Of a stretch of 64,000 nucleotides of DNA, positions 54,261 to 63,101 are shown piece after piece. The stretch is taken from positions 1 through 64,000 of the forward strand of contig NZ_JACUUJ010000015.1 in the NCBI RefSeq assembly GCF_014859355.1, read 5' to 3'. This DNA comes from Yoonia sp. Lineage in GTDB: Bacteria; Pseudomonadota; Alphaproteobacteria; Rhodobacterales; Rhodobacteraceae. The stretch's first letter is position 1. Every line of letters begins with the position of its first letter. The notes beneath the pieces were generated by a model. The model was not told the origin of the DNA. It saw only the letters and a list, made by a program, of their open reading frames with translations, and searched no databases. A program made the translations under genes and the position numbers.

Positions 54261-54369
54261 ATCGGATCACGCGGAAAATTGCCAATCACGCATAGTTGAC
54301 CAACAGGACCATCGGACCATTTGAAAGATATGCAATGTTTTGCTGAACGCACCGCTAGGGAGAACTGAC

Positions 54370-54843
54370 ATGAAAAAACGCCATTTTGCGACGTCTTTGG
54401 GGCTTGCCGTTATCTTGACGGGCACTGCCTTTGCTGCAGGTCACATCAGTGAAGACGTGACGAAAGCCATGGAGGCGCGGCAGGCGCACATGACGCTTTA
54501 CAGTTTCAATATGGCCACGCTTGGCGGCATGGCGCAGGATCGGACCCCCTATGATGCGGCAGCGGCAACAGCGGCGGCAAACAATCTGGCCGCAATAGCC
54601 AATATGGACCAAAGCGCGTATTGGGTTGAAGGCTCTGACAGCAGCGTTGAGGGGAGCCGCGCCAAAGCTGAAATCTGGTCCAACGCCGATGATTACGCCG
54701 AAAAAATCGCGGCACTTGCCAGTGCCAGCACGGCGTTGGCCGCTGTTGCCGGTAACGATCTGGATGCGTTGAAAGGTGCCTTTGGTCCGGTTGGCGGATC
54801 ATGTGCGGCGTGTCACCGGGCCTATCGCGTATCGGATAACTGA
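54370..54843 (+). CDS. cytochrome c'
   Basis: A 157-residue protein with a signal peptide (TGTAFA|AG, about residue 23) and a four-helix-bundle cytochrome c' pattern: an early helix EDVTKAMEARQAHMTLYSFNM, and a single heme-binding site CAACHRAY close to the C-terminus. Cytochromes c' bind NO or CO with a five-coordinate heme and are found in the periplasm of photosynthetic and denitrifying bacteria. AGGGAG precedes the ATG at 54370. The next gene, another cytochrome c, begins two bases after the stop. Confidence 0.9.
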   Translation: MKKRHFATSLGLAVILTGTAFAAGHISEDVTKAMEARQAHMTLYSFNMATLGGMAQDRTPYDAAAATAAANNLAAIANMDQSAYWVEGSDSSVEGSRAKAEIWSNADDYAEKIAALASASTALAAVAGNDLDALKGAFGPVGGSCAACHRAYRVSDN

Positions 54844-54845
54844 TC

Positions 54846-55733
54846 GTGCGAGTCCGGCGGAGGCTGACGCTGTTGGTTGTCGTGGGTATTGTGGCAGGCG
54901 TGGCGCTGACCCGGCCCCAGCCCCTGCCTGACGATGCACTGGCGGGCATGACCGCCGACCCTGAACGCGGCGCGGTAATTTTTGCCGCCGCCGGTTGTGC
55001 CGCGTGCCACCGTGCGCCAGGGGTTGATGATGGCCCACTGGCGGGCGGGCGGCCCTTTGCCAGCGATTTCGGCACATTCTACGCCCCCAACATCAGCCCC
55101 GATCCGGTGCAGGGCATCGGCCGCTGGACCGATGTGCAACTGGCCAGCGCAATCCAGCGCGGGGTCAGCCCCGATGGCGGGCATTATTACCCCGCCTTTC
55201 CCTATACCGCCTATGCCAAGGCCAGCCGACAGGATATCGCCGACCTGATTGCGCATCTGCGGACCCTGCCCCCGGACGCCACGCCAAACCAGCCGCATCA
55301 GGTGGGCTTTCCCTTCAATATTCGGCGCAGTGTCGGCGCATGGAAATTGCTATTCGCCAATGATGACTGGGTGTTGGGCGGCGATCTGACGGCGGAACAG
55401 GAACGCGGGCGTTATCTGGTCGAGGCGCTGGGCCACTGCGCCGAATGCCATACCCCGCGCGGGGCGCTGGGCGGGCTGGACCGGGGCAACTGGTTGGCCG
55501 GTGCGCCAAACCCGTCAGGCGACGGGCGGATCCCGAATATCACGCCCGGCGCGCTGAATTGGTCAATTCAGGATATCGCGATTTATCTGGAAAGCGGGTT
55601 CACACCTGATTTCGACACGGCGGGCGGCACAATGGCCGATGTGGTGCTGAACACCGCGCAACTGTCCGATGCAGACCGCACCGCGATCGCCACCTATCTG
55701 AAAGCCGTGCCAGCGGTGCCCAACCCGCAATAA
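54846..55733 (+). CDS. diheme cytochrome c
   Basis: The 295 residues begin with a membrane anchor or signal (VRRRLTLLVVVGIVAGVAL) and carry two heme sites. The first is CAACH (about 51-55), followed by SDFGTFYAPNISPDPVQGIGRWTD. The second is CAECH (about 199-203), followed by GRIPNITPG. This pattern is that of the cytochrome subunit of membrane alcohol/aldehyde or gluconate-type dehydrogenases, and also of stand-alone diheme cytochromes. The GTG start lies 2 bp after the cytochrome c' stop, so they form an operon for periplasmic electron transfer. Confidence 0.9.
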   Translation: MRVRRRLTLLVVVGIVAGVALTRPQPLPDDALAGMTADPERGAVIFAAAGCAACHRAPGVDDGPLAGGRPFASDFGTFYAPNISPDPVQGIGRWTDVQLASAIQRGVSPDGGHYYPAFPYTAYAKASRQDIADLIAHLRTLPPDATPNQPHQVGFPFNIRRSVGAWKLLFANDDWVLGGDLTAEQERGRYLVEALGHCAECHTPRGALGGLDRGNWLAGAPNPSGDGRIPNITPGALNWSIQDIAIYLESGFTPDFDTAGGTMADVVLNTAQLSDADRTAIATYLKAVPAVPNPQ

Positions 55734-55737
55734 CGGA

Positions 55738-56697
55738 TCAGACAGCGCCCAGTTTCTGCATCCGTGCCGCGCGCAGGCGGGCGAAATCGTCGCCTGCGTG
55801 ATAGGATGACCGTGTCAGCGGCGTGGCCGACACCATCAGGAACCCCTTGCCATAAGCGGCCTTTTCATAGGCGGCAAATTCGTCCGGTGTCACGAAACGA
55901 TCTACCTTGTGGTGCTTTGGCGTCGGTTGCAGATACTGCCCGATCGTCAGAAAGTCGATGTCGGCGGCGCGCATGTCTTCCATCACCTGCATCACCGCCT
56001 GCCGATCCTCGCCCAGACCAACCATAATGCCGGATTTGGTGAACATGCTCGGGTCCAGTTCCTTGACCCGCTGCAACAGCCGCAGGCTGTGGAAATAGCG
56101 CGCGCCTGGGCGCACCTCTGGGTAAAGGCCCGGCACGGTTTCAAGGTTGTGGTTGAACACATCCGGTTTTGCATCAACAACGATTCGCAGCACATCGGGA
56201 TCGCAGCGAATAAAATCAGGCGTCAGAATTTCAATGGTCGTGCCCGGCGACTGGCGGCGGATCGCGCGGATCGTCTGGGCGAAATGTTCGGCACCGCCGT
56301 CTTCTACATCGTCGCGGTCCACGGATGTGATGACCACGTGTTTCAGCCCCAGTTTTTTCACCGCATCGGCCACGCGCCCTGGTTCGAACACATCCAGTGC
56401 CTCGGGCGGTTTCCCGGTGGCGATGTTGCAAAAGGTGCAGGCGCGGGTGCAAACCTCGCCCATGATCATCATCGTGGCGTGGCCTTGCGACCAGCATTCG
56501 CCCACATTGGGGCACCCTGCCTCTTCGCAGACAGTGACAAGCTTGTGTTCGCGCATGATATCGCGCGTCGCCTTATAGCCGTCCGACGTAGGGGCCTTGA
56601 CACGGATCCAATCGGGTTTTTGGGGCTGCGCACTGTCAGGCCGCCGCTGTTTTTCAGGGTGGCGCTGGGCAGGGATTTTCAGATCGCGTGGGGACAT
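55738..56697 (-). CDS. lipA: lipoyl synthase
   Basis: A radical SAM enzyme that inserts two sulfurs into octanoyl chains to make lipoyl cofactors. The 319 residues have the auxiliary-cluster cysteines in [13 protein letters not shown], the radical-SAM CxxxCxxC in [13 protein letters not shown], and the closing RSSYHAGDD motif that supplies the serine ligand. GGAG lies before the ATG at 56697. The gene converges on the diheme cytochrome gene with a 4-bp gap. The GafA-like gene is upstream on the same strand, its stop 106 bp before the lipA start. Confidence 0.97.
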   Translation of the reverse strand: MSPRDLKIPAQRHPEKQRRPDSAQPQKPDWIRVKAPTSDGYKATRDIMREHKLVTVCEEAGCPNVGECWSQGHATMMIMGEVCTRACTFCNIATGKPPEALDVFEPGRVADAVKKLGLKHVVITSVDRDDVEDGGAEHFAQTIRAIRRQSPGTTIEILTPDFIRCDPDVLRIVVDAKPDVFNHNLETVPGLYPEVRPGARYFHSLRLLQRVKELDPSMFTKSGIMVGLGEDRQAVMQVMEDMRAADIDFLTIGQYLQPTPKHHKVDRFVTPDEFAAYEKAAYGKGFLMVSATPLTRSSYHAGDDFARLRAARMQKLGAV

Positions 56698-56803
56698 CAC
56701 AGGCTCCGTTTCGACTGTTCCAAGACTTAGCCCGCTTATCCGGCTTTGTCCAATACCACAGCGGGCCACATGGCGGCCCTGCAGTGGGTGCATGATCCTG
56801 CAC

Positions 56804-57925
56804 CTAGCCGATCAGCGGGGCAAATTGGCCTTGGGTCTGCCGATAATGCAGCTCCAGCCGTTCCAAGGCGATCCGCAAGACAATCTTGCCTGACCGCGCC
56901 GACCAGCCCATCGTTTTTTCGGTCTGTTCCAGACCCTCCAGCAGGCAGCAGCAGCGAAAGACAACTTCGCCCAATCCGGGGCCAAGATCGCACAGTGCCG
57001 CGCGCAACCGCGCGCGGGCCGACATGGCACCAAGAAAGCCACCCGCAGAGTCAGGCGCGGGGGTATCCGCCATCAAGGCATCCCAGCTTTCAATCCTGCC
57101 CATGCCAACCTGTGCCAGTTCAAAATCTTCGCGCAGCCGTTCGCCCGCCGTAACCTGCGTGCGTGTGATGAACGGATCACCGTTGCGATCCTTTCTGCGG
57201 GCCAGTCCTGCAAGCGGGCTTTCGGTCGCATGATAACGTGGCTGCGCCCCGGCCAGGCCAGCGATGGCATCCATATCCCACCCGGTATCAGCGTCTTTGC
57301 GGGCGCGGCGTTCGCCAAATCCGCCGGCGCGGTTTTCGTCTTCTGCGATCAGCCGGCGCAATGCTGCACGTCCGGTATTCGTGATGAAATAGCGGGCAAT
57401 GCGCGCGTCGGGCTGTGGGCAGCTGATCCAGTCCTTCAGCGCCATGGCCTGCGCAATTTCACGGCCCACGACAGCGGTGCGTAAATGGTCTCCGCTTTCG
57501 GTTTCGCGCACGACGACGGCAGATTCCAAGTCGCGGGCCACGGCCAGCACGGCGAGCGGTTCGCACAACCGATGCAGGATGCGCTTGGCTTCCTGATCCA
57601 CACGGTCATGGGTCAATTCCACAGAGGTTGGTCGAACGCTGTTCAGATGGGCAATATTCATCGCTTCGGTTTTCCTATTTTTAACAATATCATGTGCAGA
57701 AACACAGCCGGACAGAGACGTCAGCGCCGCATCGATCAGCGGATCGTCACGACGACATTCGAAACGACGGACCTGCCGCAAAACAGTTGACGGATGGCAA
57801 TCACTGGCCCGCGCCAATGCCCGGATCGAAAGGCCCATTTCTGTATGAACAAGATAATGTCGTGCGGCCTCTGGCACCCACTGCGGCAAGCGCGTGGGGC
57901 CATCGGGGTTTGATTGCGGGGTCAT
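56804..57925 (-). CDS. gafA: GafA-type gene transfer agent activator (HTH plus DUF6456)
   Basis: The 373 residues have an N-terminal helix-turn-helix (about 30-55, [23 protein letters not shown]) and a C-terminal DUF6456 domain (about 235-362; [53 protein letters not shown]). This two-part layout is that of GafA of Rhodobacter capsulatus. GafA directly activates the gene transfer agent cluster; Caulobacter splits it into GafY and GafZ. A strong GGAGGA precedes the ATG at 57925. No GTA structural genes are in the window. The symbol rests on architecture, not on alignment. Confidence 0.82.
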   Translation of the reverse strand: MTPQSNPDGPTRLPQWVPEAARHYLVHTEMGLSIRALARASDCHPSTVLRQVRRFECRRDDPLIDAALTSLSGCVSAHDIVKNRKTEAMNIAHLNSVRPTSVELTHDRVDQEAKRILHRLCEPLAVLAVARDLESAVVVRETESGDHLRTAVVGREIAQAMALKDWISCPQPDARIARYFITNTGRAALRRLIAEDENRAGGFGERRARKDADTGWDMDAIAGLAGAQPRYHATESPLAGLARRKDRNGDPFITRTQVTAGERLREDFELAQVGMGRIESWDALMADTPAPDSAGGFLGAMSARARLRAALCDLGPGLGEVVFRCCCLLEGLEQTEKTMGWSARSGKIVLRIALERLELHYRQTQGQFAPLIG

Positions 57926-58028
57926 GTCAGTTGTCCTCCTACTCAGAAGTCCCGACACGAACAGGAGGGTCAGCTCGCTTGGCCAACATATCAATTCATC
58001 AACCTGTGCATGTTTGGTTACTTATTGG

Positions 58029-58101
58029 TTAACGCTATGGTTTGCCCGTCAACTATTCTTTCAAAAGAATAAACAAGTCTGACCAATGCGTTCTTAACCA
58101 T
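58029..58101. promoter_or_regulatory. operator-like region between the gafA-like and DUF6477 genes
   Basis: A perfect palindrome TATTCTTT-CA-AAAGAATA sits at 58054-58071. It is flanked by CtrA-type half-sites TTAAC (58029-58033) and TTAACCAT (58094-58101). The segment is AT-rich compared with both genes. It is a good candidate for control of the divergent gafA-like gene, the DUF6477 gene, or both. Confidence 0.5.
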
Positions 58102-58173
58102 TGGCGTTCCCGCAACACCCGGCACAGCTGTGCCATTCTCTTGCCTGTAACGACGGCAATGGAGTCAGGATAA

Positions 58174-58470
58174 ATGCAGGATCTGCACACACGAATCGCA
58201 AGACTGAAACGCCCCGCACTTTTGGCAAGGGCAGCCAGATTTGGCGTCGATGATTACCGGCGGGAAGTGCATTTGCGCCGCCTTTTGCGGATGGACCCAC
58301 TGCCCCGGCCCGCCGATGCGCTGATGCGCCTCTTGGATATGGAACAAGAAGTTGACAATCATCGCAGGGCGAAGGACGGCACATATATGGCCGCCCATCA
58401 TGTTGATGTGTTGATCGCCATTACAGGCGAAGCGCGCCTGCTACAGGCGACCCGCCCGCGCCTTATGTAA
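58174..58470 (+). CDS. DUF6477-family small protein
   Basis: A 98-residue charged, probably helical protein. The run ARLKRPALLARAARFGVDDYRREVHLRRLL is typical of the Rhodobacterales-specific family I know as DUF6477; no catalytic motif is visible. It begins at the ATG at 58174 with GGAGTCAGGA upstream. It is divergent from the gafA-like gene and overlaps the convergent MttB-type gene by 8 bp. Conservation next to the GTA activator in related genomes would suggest a linked role; that is not verified. Confidence 0.78.
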   Translation: MQDLHTRIARLKRPALLARAARFGVDDYRREVHLRRLLRMDPLPRPADALMRLLDMEQEVDNHRRAKDGTYMAAHHVDVLIAITGEARLLQATRPRLM

Positions 58471-60013
58471 AGGCGTCGGGCATGCTGGCCTTTTTCTCGG
58501 CCACATAGGCGCGCAGGCGGCCTTCGATCTCGGGGTCAAGGGCGGGTTGCTGATAGGTATCAAGCATCCTTTGCACCCGGACCGCAGCCAACGCCTGCGT
58601 GTCACGCGCGCCTTCTTCGTCCCATGTTTCAAACGGTTTGTAATCAAACAGGTCAGACCGCCAGAACGCCGCCTTGAAATTGGCCTGCGTGTGCGCGCAC
58701 CCCAGATAATGCCCGCCCGGCCCGACCTCGGCGATGGCATCCATGGCTTGCGCGTTTTCGGAAATATCCACGCCGCGTGCAAAATGGTGCAAGGTGCCCA
58801 ACTGGTCAGCATCCATGACGAACTTTTCGAACGATGCAACCAGCCCGCCTTCTAGCCAACCGCAGGCGTGCAGCATGAAATTGACCCCCGACAATAGCCC
58901 CATTTGCAGGCTGTTGGATGTTTCATAAGCCGCCTGCGCATCGGGCAGTTTAGACCCGCAGAACGACCCCGCAGACCGGTATGGCAGCCCCAGACGACGC
59001 GCCAGTTGACCGGCACCATAGGTGATGTGCGCCGCCTCTGGCGTCCCGAACGTGGGCGCGCCCGAATTCATGTCGATCGACGCAACAAACGTGCCCATGA
59101 TCGCGGGCGAACCGGGGCGGATGATCTGGGAATAGGCGACACCGGCCAGCACCTCGGCCAGCACCTGCGTCAACGTGCCCGCCACGGACACAGGTGCCAT
59201 GGCCCCGCCCACGATAAAGGGGCTGATGATCGACGCCTGATTGTTTTTCGCGAACACCTCCAGCGCACCCATCATGACGCTATCAAAAGTCAGCGGCGAG
59301 TTGATGTTGATCAGCGAGGTCATGACCGTGTTTTCCTGCACAAAATCCTTGCCGAAAAGAATTTCGCACATGTCCACCGAATCCTGTGCGCGGCTGGGTT
59401 CTGTCACCGACCCCATAAATGGTTTGTCGGAATAGATCATATGGGCCAGCAGCATATCCAGATGCCGCTTGTTCACCGGCACATCGGTGGGTTCGCAGAC
59501 CGTGCCACCCGAATGATGCAGCCATTTCGACATATAGCCCAGTTTCACGAATTTTTCGAAATCGGCCATCGTGGCATAGCGCCGCCCGCCTTCCGCATCG
59601 CGCACAAATGGCGGGCCGTAAACCGGGGCCAGCACAAGGTTCTTACCGCCGATAACGACATTGCGTTCGGGGTTGCGGGCATGCTGGGTGAATTGCGACG
59701 GTGCCGTGCTGCACAGCTTGCGCGCCAGACCGCGCGGAATCCGTACGCGTTCGCCTTCAACCTCTGCCCCTGCCTGACGCCAGCGGTCCAGGGCTTCGGG
59801 GTTGTCGACAAAATTTACGCCGATTTCCGCCAGCACCGTTTCGGCATTCGCCTCGATCACATCAAGCGCTTCCTGTGTCAGTACCTCGTAATTGGGGATG
59901 TTGCGTTCGATATATTTCGCGGTGTCGACGCTGACAGCTGTGCGTTCGGCCCGGCGTGCGGCACCGCCACCACCACGTGCGCGACGGGCTGTTGTTGCTG
60001 GTGCTTGCGACAT
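58463..60013 (-). CDS. MttB-family (non-pyrrolysine) methyltransferase
   Basis: The 516 residues match the trimethylamine methyltransferase (MttB) superfamily. No internal TAG codon interrupts the frame, so it belongs to the non-pyrrolysine branch whose characterised members demethylate glycine betaine or related quaternary amines using a corrinoid protein. Recognisable segments are YEVLTQEALDVIEANAETVL, KLGYMSKWLHHSGGTVCEP and RSAGSFCGSKLPDAQAAYE. The N-terminus is Arg/Gly-rich (RRARGGGGAARRAERT). AGAGGA precedes the ATG at 60013. No corrinoid protein or corrinoid:folate methyltransferase gene is nearby. Confidence 0.88.
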   Translation of the reverse strand: MSQAPATTARRARGGGGAARRAERTAVSVDTAKYIERNIPNYEVLTQEALDVIEANAETVLAEIGVNFVDNPEALDRWRQAGAEVEGERVRIPRGLARKLCSTAPSQFTQHARNPERNVVIGGKNLVLAPVYGPPFVRDAEGGRRYATMADFEKFVKLGYMSKWLHHSGGTVCEPTDVPVNKRHLDMLLAHMIYSDKPFMGSVTEPSRAQDSVDMCEILFGKDFVQENTVMTSLININSPLTFDSVMMGALEVFAKNNQASIISPFIVGGAMAPVSVAGTLTQVLAEVLAGVAYSQIIRPGSPAIMGTFVASIDMNSGAPTFGTPEAAHITYGAGQLARRLGLPYRSAGSFCGSKLPDAQAAYETSNSLQMGLLSGVNFMLHACGWLEGGLVASFEKFVMDADQLGTLHHFARGVDISENAQAMDAIAEVGPGGHYLGCAHTQANFKAAFWRSDLFDYKPFETWDEEGARDTQALAAVRVQRMLDTYQQPALDPEIEGRLRAYVAEKKASMPDAFT

Positions 60014-60129
60014 GGCTGATCCTCTTGATGCATTAATTGGGCTAGTGATACCCGCAGCGGCCGCATCGCCCTGATGCTTTTGCGCCATATCCGACGCGAA
60101 AACGACATCGCGGCATGGCGCGCGGGGTC

Positions 60130-60158
60130 TTGCAACTGAAGCGGGGCAATTCTATCAG
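60130..60158 (+). promoter_or_regulatory. guaA promoter, possibly giving a leaderless message
   Basis: TTGCAA (60130-60135), a 17-bp spacer and TATCAG (60153-60158) end only 5 bp before the guaA ATG. Transcription would begin at or next to the start codon. No ribosome-binding site is visible before the ATG. Confidence 0.5.
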
Positions 60159-60163
60159 ACAGC

Positions 60164-61723
60164 ATGACAGACACATCCCATGAACGCCTTCTTATTATCG
60201 ACTTCGGCAGCCAGGTCACCCAGCTGATCGCGCGGCGTTTGCGCGAACTGAACGTCTATTGCGAAATTCACCCATATCAGAAGGTGACCGATGCCTTTCT
60301 GCGCGGCTTTGCGCCCAAGGCAGTGATCCTGTCGGGCGGGCCTGACAGCGTGACACGCCCCGGATCGCCACGCGCACCACAGCTGGTGTTCGAACTGGGC
60401 GTGCCGGTGCTGGGGATATGTTACGGCCAGCAAACCATGATGACGCAACTGGGCGGCAAGGTAGAACGCGGGCACGGCACCGCCGAATTCGGCCGCGCCT
60501 ATGTCACACCGGTGGGCAAGCTGGCGCTGCTGGATGGCTGGTTTTTGACCGACCGCGAACAGGTCTGGATGAGCCACGGCGACCATGTCTCTGAAATTGC
60601 GCCCGGTTTTGCGGTTTACGGCACATCGCCCAATGCCCCTTTTGCCGTAACGGCAGATGTCGCGCGCAATTTCTACGCCGTGCAATTCCACCCCGAGGTG
60701 CACCACACCCCGAACGGGGCCAAGCTGTATGAAAACTTTGTCCGCATCGCGGGGTTCACCGGCGACTGGACCATGGGCGCCTACCGCGAAGAGGCGATCC
60801 GCCTGATCCGCGAACAGGTGGGCGACAAACAGGTGATCTGCGGTCTATCGGGCGGGGTTGATTCGTCGGTCGCGGCGGTGCTGATCCACGAAGCGATCGG
60901 TGATCAGCTGACCTGCGTTTTCGTCGATCACGGGTTGTTGCGGCAGGGCGAAGCCGAAGAGGTCGTGACCATGTTCCGCGACCATTACAACATGCCGCTG
61001 ATCCATGCGAACGAACAGGAATTGTTCCTGGGTAAGCTGGAAGGCGTCAGCGACCCTGAAACCAAACGCAAGATCATTGGCGGGCTGTTCATCGACGTGT
61101 TCCAGAAATACGCCAACGGCATCGAAGGCGCGGAATTCCTGGCACAAGGCACGCTTTATCCTGATGTCATCGAATCTGTGTCGTTTTCCGGCGGTCCGTC
61201 TGTAACCATCAAAAGCCACCACAACGTCGGCGGCCTGCCGGAAAAGATGGGGCTGAAACTGGTCGAACCCCTGCGCGAGCTGTTCAAGGACGAGGTGCGC
61301 GCGCTGGGGGCCGAACTGGGCCTGCCGCCGTCGTTCATCGGGCGCCACCCCTTCCCCGGACCGGGCCTTGCCATTCGCTGCCCCGGCGAGATTACCCGCG
61401 AAAAGCTGTCGATTTTGCGCAAGGCCGATGCGGTGTTCATCGACCAGATCCGCAAGCACGGGCTGTATGATGATATCTGGCAGGCCTTTGTCGCAATACT
61501 GCCGGTGCGCACCGTGGGCGTGATGGGCGACGGGCGCACCTATGATTTCGCCTGCGCGCTGCGCGCGGTGACATCCGTTGACGGGATGACAGCGGATTAT
61601 TACCCGTTCAGCCACGAATTTCTGGGCGAAACGGCAACGCGGATCATCAACGAGGTGCAGGGCATCAACCGCGTGACCTATGACATCACCTCCAAACCCC
61701 CCGGAACGATCGAGTGGGAATAA
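60164..61723 (+). CDS. guaA: GMP synthase (glutamine-hydrolysing)
   Basis: The 519 residues comprise a glutamine amidotransferase domain (about 8-195; [15 protein letters not shown] with the catalytic Cys, and [11 protein letters not shown] with the His-Glu). The ATP-pyrophosphatase domain contains the P-loop [15 protein letters not shown], and the dimerisation domain ends [15 protein letters not shown]. It converts XMP to GMP in the cytoplasm. The ATG at 60164 has no evident ribosome-binding site. The downstream sulfotransferase-like gene begins within its stop codon (TAATG). Confidence 0.98.
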   Translation: MTDTSHERLLIIDFGSQVTQLIARRLRELNVYCEIHPYQKVTDAFLRGFAPKAVILSGGPDSVTRPGSPRAPQLVFELGVPVLGICYGQQTMMTQLGGKVERGHGTAEFGRAYVTPVGKLALLDGWFLTDREQVWMSHGDHVSEIAPGFAVYGTSPNAPFAVTADVARNFYAVQFHPEVHHTPNGAKLYENFVRIAGFTGDWTMGAYREEAIRLIREQVGDKQVICGLSGGVDSSVAAVLIHEAIGDQLTCVFVDHGLLRQGEAEEVVTMFRDHYNMPLIHANEQELFLGKLEGVSDPETKRKIIGGLFIDVFQKYANGIEGAEFLAQGTLYPDVIESVSFSGGPSVTIKSHHNVGGLPEKMGLKLVEPLRELFKDEVRALGAELGLPPSFIGRHPFPGPGLAIRCPGEITREKLSILRKADAVFIDQIRKHGLYDDIWQAFVAILPVRTVGVMGDGRTYDFACALRAVTSVDGMTADYYPFSHEFLGETATRIINEVQGINRVTYDITSKPPGTIEWE

Positions 61724-62418
61724 TGATCAATCTTTTTCGACCAGCTTCCTGCATCGTCGTCGCAAGCATGGGAAGATCAGGCAGCACATTGTGCTACACG
61801 ACTTTAAGTCGGCCATCTTCAAGATGGCGGCGTAAAAAAGGGCGGGGCTTTTATCCCAGCTTGGGTGAAGCCCCACTAAAGCCCGGAACAATTATAAAAA
61901 CCCACGATTATCCAGACTCGTTGTCGGATAAAAGTGGTCAAGCTAAGGTTTTATTTGTTTTCGGTTCGACCTATGAAGCAAGCCTTTCTGTTTACGCATG
62001 TCGAGAAAAGTATGGTGACGAGTGGATTTCAAGCCATTTCGATCATTGTAAAAGCATCGCACAATTTGATGACATTTTCGATTTTGATGCGCTTGGCATG
62101 TCTCAACAAGTAAGGGCATGGGCAGTTGAGGACAAAGTGCCAGTCCTATGTGTTCGATATGACAGTCTATGGCAAAATGCATCGGAAATTTCCGACTTCA
62201 CGGGACATAGGTTCAACCTTCCAGCGCGAACGCTCCGCGAAGAAAAACACATTCCCGCAGAATTGAAAGAGAATGCAGCAAAAACTTACGAAAAGTTTGA
62301 CAAAGTTATTGCAAAGCTGCCCGACATATTTTTAGCAGGTCCCTCGATGTTCGACTATGTCAAACAAATTGATGCGGATAGTCGGTTTTCAAAAGAAGCG
62401 CGTCAAAGATTCAGATGA
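61723..62418 (+). CDS. sulfotransferase-like P-loop protein, low-GC
   Basis: A 231-residue protein with an N-terminal P-loop CIVVASMGRSGSTLCYTTL (about 10-28), the 5'-phosphosulfate loop pattern of sulfotransferases. HDYPD and a YEASLSVYACR segment, which could be the 3'-phosphate region, follow. It might transfer sulfate to a small molecule or glycan; no acceptor can be proposed. Its ATG shares a base with the guaA stop. The gene is clearly richer in A+T than both neighbours and uses different codons, so it may have been acquired recently. The frame also extends 9 bp upstream to another ATG. Confidence 0.72.
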   Translation: MINLFRPASCIVVASMGRSGSTLCYTTLSRPSSRWRRKKGRGFYPSLGEAPLKPGTIIKTHDYPDSLSDKSGQAKVLFVFGSTYEASLSVYACREKYGDEWISSHFDHCKSIAQFDDIFDFDALGMSQQVRAWAVEDKVPVLCVRYDSLWQNASEISDFTGHRFNLPARTLREEKHIPAELKENAAKTYEKFDKVIAKLPDIFLAGPSMFDYVKQIDADSRFSKEARQRFR

Positions 62419-62419
62419 C

Positions 62420-63031
62420 CTAGCTTTTCAGGGCCTGCACCAACAATTCCGCCCCGAATTCCCCGACCGCGCATGCGGCCAGTTCACCACCCTGCCCGCG
62501 CTGGAACCAGTCATTGCGGGCGTCCAGCGCCACGCGCACACGCGGCCCGATGCGCAACGGGTCGCGGCCCCAATGTGCAGCGGCAAGCGGATCGGTGTTG
62601 AACCATCCGGTCAAATCGGATCGCGGCAGACCGGCGCGCGCCACAAAAAAACCCGCCAGACAATCCACCTGCCGCTCTACCAGCCCGCGCAGCATGGTCT
62701 CTTTTCTGGGGCGTGCGCGGATCTGGGCAAGGGCAAGGTCGGCCACCCCGTGTTGGACCTGCGCTGCATGGCCATAAGCATGCCCCACAAGATAGACCGC
62801 CTGAGGTAGCACAGCCGCGGCCGTGGTAACGTAAACCACATTGCGTGTGGTGCAATAAACGACCGCGTCAAACACCGTATCGTCCGCACCGCACGAACCG
62901 GGGATCTGCGCGACACGCCGCAAGACCGGCATCCGGTCAAAAGCACGCTGCGCCGCCGCAGCCACATCATCCACCGGATCTGCGATGCCGGGACCAGCCA
63001 GAACCGCAAGCACAATAAAAACCCACTTCAT
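62420..63031 (-). CDS. exported protein related to neutral zinc metallopeptidases, active-site glutamate missing
   Basis: A 203-residue protein with a signal peptide (VLAGPGIA|DP). The central segment VYLVGHAYGHAAQVQHGVA (about 79-97) lines up with the HEVGHHVQ zinc motif of YpfJ-like metallopeptidases. ERQVDCLAGFF (about 119-129) matches their ERQADCFAG third-ligand motif. The zinc ligands H84, H88 and D123 or E119 seem kept, but the catalytic glutamate of HExxH is an alanine (A85). It may be a non-catalytic zinc-binding protein. The start at 63031 is ATG; a GTG at 63040 is possible. It converges on the sulfotransferase-like gene. Confidence 0.65.
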   Translation of the reverse strand: MKWVFIVLAVLAGPGIADPVDDVAAAAQRAFDRMPVLRRVAQIPGSCGADDTVFDAVVYCTTRNVVYVTTAAAVLPQAVYLVGHAYGHAAQVQHGVADLALAQIRARPRKETMLRGLVERQVDCLAGFFVARAGLPRSDLTGWFNTDPLAAAHWGRDPLRIGPRVRVALDARNDWFQRGQGGELAACAVGEFGAELLVQALKS

Positions 63032-63101
63032 GACACGCACCCGTCTTTTGTTTTTGCAGGCACAAAGTCCAAAACCAGGGCTTGCAAATCCGGCGTCAAG
63101 A

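Noticed and set aside
58463-60013. Pyrrolysine-containing MttB
   Set aside because: The frame reads through without an in-frame TAG, so it is of the non-pyrrolysine branch.
58904-60019. 371-codon open frame opposite the MttB-like gene
   Set aside because: Antisense shadow, with Arg/His-rich composition and no motif.
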